A DNA stretch of 19,592 bases. Origin: an uncultured Lachnospiraceae bacterium. Its GTDB lineage: Bacteria; Bacillota; Clostridia; Lachnospirales; Lachnospiraceae. The stretch covers positions 1-19,592 of the forward strand of contig OMRF01000056.1 of assembly GCA_900313435.1 (NCBI GenBank). The letters run 5' to 3'. The translations under genes and the position numbers were made by a program. The notes below the pieces were generated by a model that saw only the letters and a list, made by a program, of their open reading frames with translations, ran no database searches and was not told where the DNA came from. Numbering within the stretch: position 1 is the stretch's first letter; every line of letters starts with the position of its first letter. This document shows positions 14,632 to 19,592 of the stretch, one piece after another.

Positions 14632-16095
14632 TTAAACCAACAGCTTATCCTGGAACCTTCGCAAGCTGTCCGGATCAAATCCCGCAGCTTCCAACAGAAG
14701 CTCCTGATTGGTGGCATAATTGGAATCGATATAATAGAAACCGGCGGCGATAACTTCGGGAACAACACCAAGGATCGTCTGTACACCCTCCTGCAATTCC
14801 GTTCCGTAGCCGTGTATCCGAAGATCCTCCTTCATTGATTCCACCAGCGCCATATACACTAGGGCAGAAGCGTTATAATCGCGGATAATATCGGTCCTGT
14901 CACACCCCAGCGCATAGAGGATAAGCGCCGCAATGATGCCGGTTCTGTCCTTGCCGCTGGTACAGTGGAACAATACCGTTCCCTCTTCTTCAAGGATAAG
15001 CCTGAAAATGCGTCGGATCGCATTACGCGACTTTTGGTCAACCGATATATTGTAATACATCTGCCTTACTTCATCGATCCGTGCGTACTCGGACAAATAC
15101 CATGCTCGCTCATTCTCTGTCACACTGTTTTTGTACAGCCCTTTGAGAAAGTCCATTCTATCCGTTTGAACCTCTTCTGAAAGAGGGATGTTTTCATATC
15201 GGACACCCGGTATCCTGACGTCCGGACTCTTTTCTACTTCCTCTGCAGTCCGAAGATCGATCACCAGCGTAAGTCCTGCAACATTTTTCAGATAATCCGC
15301 GTCCTGCTTCGTAAGATTTGAGAGTGCATCGCTGCGGATAACCCGTCCCTTACATACTTTTCTTCCTCTGTCGCCCAAATATCCGCCTAAGTAGCGGGCA
15401 TTTTTTACTGAGCTGAGCGGCAAACCGTTCCGGCGGATCACTTCCATTGCCTCATCAAATTCGGCATCTGTCAGCATTTCCGCGTATTGAACAGAGTCGT
15501 TACTATCTGCCCCCCTCTTTCTGATCTGCTCTTCCAGAATAAAATCAAATGCATTACAGCATATTTCTCTGATATCTCCGGGAATCTGATGACTTTCCTG
15601 ATACTCCAGCAACAGGCGCAGACCCCTTATGATCGCATAATCTATATTCTGCCTCGCCACCCGGTACAGATACTGCATCGTGGCATAATTCGGTCTGGTA
15701 GGTTCTGCGAAATCCGAAAAATAAATGATCTTCTCAAGTATAGACATATCAGGCCTTGCAGCTACGTGGTATCTTATGGCGTTCAGGGCATCCTTGTCTT
15801 CCAATCCAAATTCGTGCTCCGCAATAATCGCGCCTATCTCGGCATGCAGGTTCTCCGGATAGCGGATACTGAAATCACCTATCTTATGTCCGTATTTTTC
15901 CGCAACGGCATACATTTCCTCCGTGCTCATGTCCTTTGCTACATCGTGCAGCATGGCCGTCTGCCAGGCAAGATCCCTGTCCACTTCGTAACAGTCGGCA
16001 AGTGATACCGCCATATCTGCCATACTGAGGGTATGACGGTATCTTTCCTCCGATTCAAAGCCCTTGACCTTTTCTATCAGTTCTTTTTTATTCAT
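14632..16095 (-). CDS. YqeK-like HD phosphohydrolase fused to a tyrosine-phosphatase domain
   Basis: A 487-aa two-domain protein. Residues about 1-195 match the YqeK branch of HD hydrolases (symmetrical Ap4A hydrolase): RYRHTLSMADMAVSLA with H21, AMLHDVAK with H50-D51, LHAEIGAIIAEHEFG with H84, AIRYHVAARPDMS with H110, and YFSDFAEPTRP with D128. Residues about 205-487 resemble the Y_phosphatase3/PtpB-type family: NARYLGGYLGDRGR, VIRSDALSNL, VIDLRTAEEVEKSPD, and the P-loop HCTSGKDRTG with catalytic C378 and R384. It would combine dinucleotide cleavage with protein- or lipid-phosphate removal. It has its own promoter, a weak ribosome binding site (GGGAAAAG) and codon use that seems more varied than its neighbours, so transfer is possible. 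Confidence 0.87.
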   Translation of the reverse strand: MNKKELIEKVKGFESEERYRHTLSMADMAVSLADCYEVDRDLAWQTAMLHDVAKDMSTEEMYAVAEKYGHKIGDFSIRYPENLHAEIGAIIAEHEFGLEDKDALNAIRYHVAARPDMSILEKIIYFSDFAEPTRPNYATMQYLYRVARQNIDYAIIRGLRLLLEYQESHQIPGDIREICCNAFDFILEEQIRKRGADSNDSVQYAEMLTDAEFDEAMEVIRRNGLPLSSVKNARYLGGYLGDRGRKVCKGRVIRSDALSNLTKQDADYLKNVAGLTLVIDLRTAEEVEKSPDVRIPGVRYENIPLSEEVQTDRMDFLKGLYKNSVTENERAWYLSEYARIDEVRQMYYNISVDQKSRNAIRRIFRLILEEEGTVLFHCTSGKDRTGIIAALILYALGCDRTDIIRDYNASALVYMALVESMKEDLRIHGYGTELQEGVQTILGVVPEVIAAGFYYIDSNYATNQELLLEAAGFDPDSLRRFQDKLLV

Positions 16096-16120
16096 GTTCT
16101 TTTCCCGATGTATCCGTTTT

Positions 16121-16150
16121 AAAGGAGACAGAGAACCGTCCCTGTCTCCT
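16121..16150. repeat. REP-like palindrome, copy 1 (intergenic)
   Basis: Arms AGGAGACAG (16123-16131) and CTGTCTCCT (16142-16150) enclose a 10-base loop containing AGAACCGTCC. Copy 2 at 16322-16353 is nearly the same sequence in the opposite orientation. The core GGGACGGTTCTCTGTC recalls short palindromes often spread by RAYT/Y1 transposases; that link is from memory and untested. This copy falls at the start of the HD-phosphatase leader. Confidence 0.7.
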
Positions 16151-16162
16151 GAGTCAACCTGT

Positions 16163-16191
16163 ATTATACGGTCATCCTAATGCTATTTCAA
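16163..16191 (-). promoter_or_regulatory. Near-consensus promoter for the HD-phosphatase gene
   Basis: On the minus strand, TTGAAA (16191-16186), 17 bases, then TATAAT (16168-16163) match the sigma-A consensus at eleven of twelve positions. The -35 box lies in the last codons of cobD. Expected start is near 16156, so the transcript begins almost directly with the REP-like hairpin. This gives the HD-phosphatase gene expression independent of the cob operon. Confidence 0.75.
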
Positions 16192-17241
16192 ATGTGAAGT
16201 CCCGGAAGAAAGCGCCTCCAAAAAACGCATATTTTCTTCATGTGTCTTTACGGAGATGCGATAGAACCCCTTTGAAAGGCCGGGGACGTTTTCGCAGTCC
16301 CTTATCAATATCCCCTTGTCTAAAGGAGACAGGGGACGGTTCTCTGTCTCCTTAAAAAGCAGGAAATTACAGTGGGAGGGATAGACCTTGAAGCCAAGGA
16401 TTTTAAGACTTTCAGCCAAAAATCTTCTCTCTTTTTCGATTAAGGGATTTGCCTTTGTCTCGTAGGAAAGGTTTTTAAGGCAGTATCTTGCGGCTTCCCA
16501 TGCGAAGGTTGAGATATTCCATTCGGGAAGATTTCTCCTTACCTTATCCGCGGTTTCCTCACAGGATGCGGCAATATATCCGATCCTGACTCCCGGGATC
16601 GAAAAGGTCTTTGTAAAGGAACGAAGGACAGTGACATATCTTTTTCCCGAAAGCCTTTTCAAATAAGACTCGCTGTCATCCCTTCCCGTAAACGGGAGAA
16701 AGCATTCGTCCATCACCAGCTCAGTCTTTGTTTTTTCGCAGACAGAAATAATATCAGAAAGGAGGCTGCTCTCGATCACGGCGCCGTTTGGGTTATTGGG
16801 ATTTGTGAGAAAAATGATCCCGGGGCGCTCCTTTTCTATGGCGTCGATGATCCCGCAATCCAACAAAAAACCGTTTTCTTCCTTCAGCCTGTAAAAAACG
16901 ATCTCACAATCCTCGCAGCCGTTCTTCAAGGCATAGATATATCCCGTAAAGCAGGGGACAGGCAAAAGCGCCTTTTTCGCAGAAAGTCCCTTTGAAAGCG
17001 CCATTATGAGCTCAGAGGCGCCGCCACCAAAGATTATGCATTGGGGTGGGATATTAAAAATCTCCCCCGCCATTTTGGAAAGGCTGCGGCTTTGAGGCTC
17101 AGGATATCTGTCAGCCTTTGATACCGAGGAAATAAGCGCATCACGAAGCCCCTCCGGCATCCCGAGAGGGTTGAGGCTCACTGAAAGATCAAGATCAATT
17201 TCCCTGTCATAAATATTGCCGCCGTGCACAAAAGATAACAT
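16183..17241 (-). CDS. cobD: PLP-dependent CobD-type L-threonine-phosphate decarboxylase
   Basis: A 352-aa class I/II aminotransferase-fold enzyme predicted to make aminopropanol phosphate, the linker used by CbiB. Signatures are LDLSVSLNPLG (16-26), GGGASELI (72-79), FLTNPNNPNG (144-153), the PLP Lys211 in SFTKTFSIPGVRIGY, and LIRDCENVPGLSKGFYRISV. Histidinol-phosphate aminotransferase is the close alternative, but the CbiB neighbour and the HGGN start favour CobD. ATG at 17241 has GGAG 6 bases upstream and overlaps cbiB by 64 bases. A 32-base REP-like palindrome lies in frame and encodes residues 297-307 (KETENRPLSPL) in the C-terminal domain. The HD-phosphatase promoter occupies its 3' end. 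Confidence 0.9.
   Translation of the reverse strand: MLSFVHGGNIYDREIDLDLSVSLNPLGMPEGLRDALISSVSKADRYPEPQSRSLSKMAGEIFNIPPQCIIFGGGASELIMALSKGLSAKKALLPVPCFTGYIYALKNGCEDCEIVFYRLKEENGFLLDCGIIDAIEKERPGIIFLTNPNNPNGAVIESSLLSDIISVCEKTKTELVMDECFLPFTGRDDSESYLKRLSGKRYVTVLRSFTKTFSIPGVRIGYIAASCEETADKVRRNLPEWNISTFAWEAARYCLKNLSYETKANPLIEKERRFLAESLKILGFKVYPSHCNFLLFKETENRPLSPLDKGILIRDCENVPGLSKGFYRISVKTHEENMRFLEALSSGTSHLK
16322..16353. repeat. REP-like palindrome, copy 2 (inside cobD)
   Basis: Arms AAGGAGACAG (16323-16332) and CTGTCTCCTT (16344-16353) enclose an 11-base loop. The reverse complement differs from copy 1 by one extra C in the core. It lies wholly in the cobD reading frame without breaking it, encoding a Pro-rich surface-loop-like segment between the FLLFK strand and the GILIRDC strand. 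Confidence 0.75.
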
Positions 17242-18179
17242 AACAACTCCGAAATAAACATCAATCTGTTTGTAAGCCCTATGTCACCGGGCTTTACCGG
17301 CCTTATATCATCACCTATAAAGGGCTTTTCATAAAGCTTCCCAAAATAATAAGACGGTCCCCCAAGCCTTATGGAAAGCGCCCCCGCGGCAGCGCTCTCA
17401 CACTGGGCCGAGTTGGGGCTTGAGTGGTTTCTTCTGTCCCGCTTCCATATGCGATAAGCGTTTTTTCCGTCATAGCTTTTTCCGCCAAAAAACGAAGATA
17501 GTATCATAAGAAGGGCTGAAAGCCTTGCGGGGATGAAGTTGAAAACATCATCAAGCCTTGCCGCGCAGCGTCCGAAATCAATGAACCTTTCATTTTTGTA
17601 GCCTATCATGGAGTCCATTGTGTTTACAGCCTTGTATATTATACCAAGAGTAGGGCCGCCGATGAAAAGAAAAAGTAAGGGGGCAATCACACCATCTGAT
17701 GTGTTTTCCGCCACCGTTTCAACAGCTGCTCTTATTATGCCATCCCGCTCCAGCCTTTCCGTATCCCGCCCGACTATCATCTTAAGGCGCTGCCTTGCCT
17801 TTGAAAGATCATCTGAATTAAGCGCCTTCGAAACCGCCATGCTCTCTTTATAAAGGCTTTTTGCAGCAATGCACTGATATGAAACTATCATTTCAAATAT
17901 TATTCCCAAAATGATGGACAGTCTGTAAAAAAGGATAGTAAGCACTGCCGCAGCGCCGGAAAAAACAAGGAGCACAATAAGCACGAGAAAGCCCCCAAGC
18001 CTTCTCTTTTTTTTAGGAGAGTAACTGCCCTTGTTGTATCGCTTTGTAAGTGCCCCGATCAGCCTCCCCATCAGCTTTACGGGATGGGGAAGGCAGTGAG
18101 GATCACCGAGCAAAAGATCGAGAGCTAAGCCCGCTGAAAGTGCCGTCAGGTGACAGCACAAAAGAATACCCCATTCCAT
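17178..18179 (-). CDS. cbiB: Adenosylcobinamide-phosphate synthase, membrane protein
   Basis: Joins the aminopropanol (phosphate) linker to adenosylcobyric acid in cobalamin synthesis. The 333-aa protein has the family signatures LALDLLLGDPHCLPHPVKLMG near the N-terminus, ETVAENTSDGVIAPLLF in the middle, VNTMDSMIGYKNERFIDFG, NSAQCESAAAGALSIRLGG, and membrane helices at the start, after about residue 60, and at the end. ATG at 18179 is chosen over GTG at 18206 because AGGTGG directly precedes it and the product then begins with a membrane helix as usual. It overlaps cobC by 77 bases upstream and cobD by 64 bases downstream, so translation is probably coupled. Confidence 0.93.
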   Translation of the reverse strand: MEWGILLCCHLTALSAGLALDLLLGDPHCLPHPVKLMGRLIGALTKRYNKGSYSPKKKRRLGGFLVLIVLLVFSGAAAVLTILFYRLSIILGIIFEMIVSYQCIAAKSLYKESMAVSKALNSDDLSKARQRLKMIVGRDTERLERDGIIRAAVETVAENTSDGVIAPLLFLFIGGPTLGIIYKAVNTMDSMIGYKNERFIDFGRCAARLDDVFNFIPARLSALLMILSSFFGGKSYDGKNAYRIWKRDRRNHSSPNSAQCESAAAGALSIRLGGPSYYFGKLYEKPFIGDDIRPVKPGDIGLTNRLMFISELLCYLLCTAAIFMTGKLILIFQ

Positions 18180-18675
18180 TTCCCACCTGATAATCAAAAA
18201 AATCACCGCCGAAAAGCTCCGACAGTATAGTCATTATAGTGCCGCCGTGGACTATGAAGGCAGCAGTCTTACCATCCTTTATAAACGGAAGTGAAGCATT
18301 AAATGCCTTCATGACCCTTATCCTTACTTCTTCCCTGCCCTCACCTGACGGGAAGGGCATAGTCCCGCCGCTTTCTAACCACTCCTGATACTTTGGGTCA
18401 TCCTTTAATTCAAAGAAACCCTTACCTTCAAATTCCCCAAAATCTGTTTCCCGAAGATCTTCAACTACCCGTACCTCTCTTTTCGGATAGATCAGTGCGC
18501 AAGTCTCAAGGCACCTCTTCATCGGACTTGAAAAGATAATGTCGGCCTTTGGGTAATTATTTAAAGAAAGCCCTGATCTTCCGACATCGGAAAGCCCTTC
18601 ATCCGTTACCCCTACATACTTTTTTTCTTCATTACCCGGAGTCTCACCATGTCTTATGAGATAGATCTCTTTCAT
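18103..18675 (-). CDS. cobC: Histidine phosphatase, probable alpha-ribazole-5'-phosphate phosphatase
   Basis: A 190-aa member of the phosphoglycerate-mutase-like family. It has the RHGET phosphohistidine motif (8-12), SSPMKRCLETC, ETDFGEFEGKGFFEL, and a second catalytic His in IVHGGTIMTIL. In a cob cluster this family removes phosphate from alpha-ribazole phosphate or from adenosylcobalamin phosphate. ATG at 18675 has GAGG 6 bases upstream and overlaps the cobU stop in an ATGA junction. The last 77 bases overlap cbiB. Confidence 0.88.
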   Translation of the reverse strand: MKEIYLIRHGETPGNEEKKYVGVTDEGLSDVGRSGLSLNNYPKADIIFSSPMKRCLETCALIYPKREVRVVEDLRETDFGEFEGKGFFELKDDPKYQEWLESGGTMPFPSGEGREEVRIRVMKAFNASLPFIKDGKTAAFIVHGGTIMTILSELFGGDFFDYQVGNGMGYSFVLSPDGTFSGLSSRSFAR

Positions 18676-19022
18676 TTAATCCTCTCTTCTATCCCGGCCA
18701 TAACCCTGAAAAAACACTCTGCTTCCTTTGCGATCTCAGAGACTATCCGTCCCGTAACCTCCCTCCATGACCTTTCGAAGGGATCTATTGGAACAATGCC
18801 ATATCCAATATCATCCGATATCACTACGATGCGCCCGTCGATCGCACCTTCCTTTATCTTTGAAAAGATATCTTTTTTTATCCCACTCTCATCCATTCCG
18901 TTTAAAAGGTCTTCCCTTATCAAAAGATGGATATCGGAAAGCACGGGGATATCGGGGAATCTTTCTTTTGCAAATTCTTTCTTTCCCTGAAAGGCCCCGC
19001 CTGTTATCAGAATAATGTTCAT
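18672..19022 (-). CDS. cobU: Short CobU-like protein (adenosylcobinamide kinase/guanylyltransferase family)
   Basis: A 116-aa protein; full CobU proteins are about 170-185 aa. ATG at 19022 has GGGAGG 5 bases upstream and forms an ATGA overlap with the cobS stop; a longer reading of the frame only overlaps cobS. The N-terminus LITGGAFQGKKEFAKERF matches the CobU P-loop region, but the usual GGARSGKS has become GGAFQGKK. The C-terminus VVISDDIGYGIVPIDPFERSWREVTGR and VMAGIEERIK match CobU well. The middle segment carrying the GMP-attached His and the RxxxRP motif is missing. There is no sign of a frameshift. It may be a reduced enzyme or keep only part of the bifunctional activity. Confidence 0.8.
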   Translation of the reverse strand: MNIILITGGAFQGKKEFAKERFPDIPVLSDIHLLIREDLLNGMDESGIKKDIFSKIKEGAIDGRIVVISDDIGYGIVPIDPFERSWREVTGRIVSEIAKEAECFFRVMAGIEERIK

Positions 19023-19592
19023 AAGAACCTCCCAACGATCGTGAGTGCGGCAAGAGAACCTGAAAAAAGGCATTCCGATACGCAGAGGAACCACCCCTGG
19101 GTATCTCCCGTGATGCCGCCAAAAAGGCTTAATGTCCTGCTTCTGTAGAAAAGGAGAAATAGAATCGATATCGCTATCGAAACAATTCCGTACTCGCCTG
19201 TGAGATAGATACAAAGGGCACTTGAAGCGATCAGTTCAAGGATCAGTATAAAAACGACAACCCCCTTCCCCTTTGTGTCGGCTTCCTTTTTTGCCATCCC
19301 GTCCTCTCTTGCCTTTTTAAAGAGCACCACGGAAAGAGCGCTCAACGTACGTGAGATGAAGAATGAGAATAAAAAGGCCGTGAATGCCTTCTCTTCATTC
19401 TGGAGGCATGAAACAAAGGCTATGAATAACACCACAAGAATGATAGTCCTGATTATCCCAAATGCGCCAACATGGGGGTCCTTCATTATCTTAAGGCGCT
19501 CCTCCCTGTCTTTATATGATGAGAGAGCATCCGAAGTATCTATAAAGCCGTCAAGATGAAAGCCCCCGGTGATAAGGAGCGGGATAACAACA
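19019..19592 (-). CDS. cobS: Cobalamin-5'-phosphate synthase (N-terminus beyond window edge)
   Basis: An integral membrane enzyme that joins GDP-cobinamide and alpha-ribazole. The frame is open to the right edge, giving at least 191 residues. The visible part starts VVIPLLITGGFHLDGFIDTS, then SYKDREERLKIMKDPHVGAFG, both CobS hallmarks (Asp-rich HLDG..DT motif and KDP..G.FG). Several membrane helices follow, and GGITGDTQG near the C-terminus is the usual late CobS motif. It is the first visible gene of the cob block and ends in an ATGA overlap with cobU. Any cobalamin riboswitch would be upstream, outside the window. Confidence 0.95.
   Translation of the reverse strand, partial: VVIPLLITGGFHLDGFIDTSDALSSYKDREERLKIMKDPHVGAFGIIRTIILVVLFIAFVSCLQNEEKAFTAFLFSFFISRTLSALSVVLFKKAREDGMAKKEADTKGKGVVVFILILELIASSALCIYLTGEYGIVSIAISILFLLFYRSRTLSLFGGITGDTQGWFLCVSECLFSGSLAALTIVGRFL

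Noticed and set aside
16121..16150. REP-like copy 1 as the terminator of the cob operon
   Set aside because: The stem is good, but only three T and then AAAA follow on the minus strand; position in the leader of the next gene fits better.
19023..19214. Upstream extension of cobU by 64 codons
   Set aside because: It lies wholly within cobS, has no CobU-like sequence, and the strong GGGAGG sits before the ATG at 19022.
16096..19592. Cobalamin riboswitch controlling the cob genes
   Set aside because: The intergenic spaces in this block are too short or absent; the first cob gene begins outside the window, so nothing can be seen.

Overview
The window looks like a chromosome segment from a plant-polysaccharide-degrading Firmicute of the Lachnospiraceae/Clostridia type. 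This is inferred from the gene families (GH78, GH9, a clostridial Tad-like locus, an anaerobe-style cobS-cobU-cobC-cbiB-cobD block), the strong AGGAGG-type ribosome binding sites with occasional GTG/TTG starts, and the moderate GC content. No rRNA, tRNA, CRISPR array, phage gene or complete insertion sequence was seen.

Layout, left to right. (1) 1-2407, minus strand: apt (adenine salvage), followed closely by a GH78 alpha-L-rhamnosidase-like gene that runs off the left edge. (2) 2455-5088, plus strand: ahcY (S-adenosylhomocysteinase) and a CNNM/CorC-type membrane protein with CBS domains. ahcY and apt diverge from a nearly symmetric palindrome that holds a TATACT box on each side. (3) 5033-6028, minus: a PPP-like metallophosphoesterase whose 3' end overlaps that of the CNNM gene. 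(4) 6109-9824, minus: a five-gene compact Tad-like locus, in transcription order a Flp-like small protein, a TadA/CpaF ATPase, one membrane protein with two T2SSF-like halves, a TadE/DUF4320-like protein, and a second Flp-like protein with a beta-rich C-terminal domain. (5) 9825-10137, non-coding: the Tad promoter and a leader with direct repeats, an intrinsic terminator, and a roughly 90-base nested palindrome. (6) 10138-14457, minus: a probable mtnA-mrp-GH9 operon with a recognisable promoter. (7) 14632-16191, minus: a YqeK-like HD domain fused to a tyrosine-phosphatase domain, with its own consensus promoter embedded in the end of cobD. (8) 16183-19592, minus: the tightly overlapping late cobalamin genes cobS (cut by the right edge), a very short cobU, cobC, cbiB and cobD.

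How the genes work together. The cob block covers nucleotide-loop assembly and aminopropanol-linker attachment of cobalamin. apt, ahcY and mtnA, though in separate transcripts, all handle products of S-adenosylmethionine use (adenine, SAH, methylthioribose-1-phosphate). GH9 and the GH78-like protein point to beta-glucan and rhamnose-containing plant or microbial glycans. The Tad-like locus would make a short filament or secretion apparatus. It encodes no prepilin peptidase, and its Flp-like proteins start almost where a processed pilin would. This is the best candidate in the window for something not well described.

All calls come from reading the sequence and translations by eye. No database search, fold prediction or alignment program was run.
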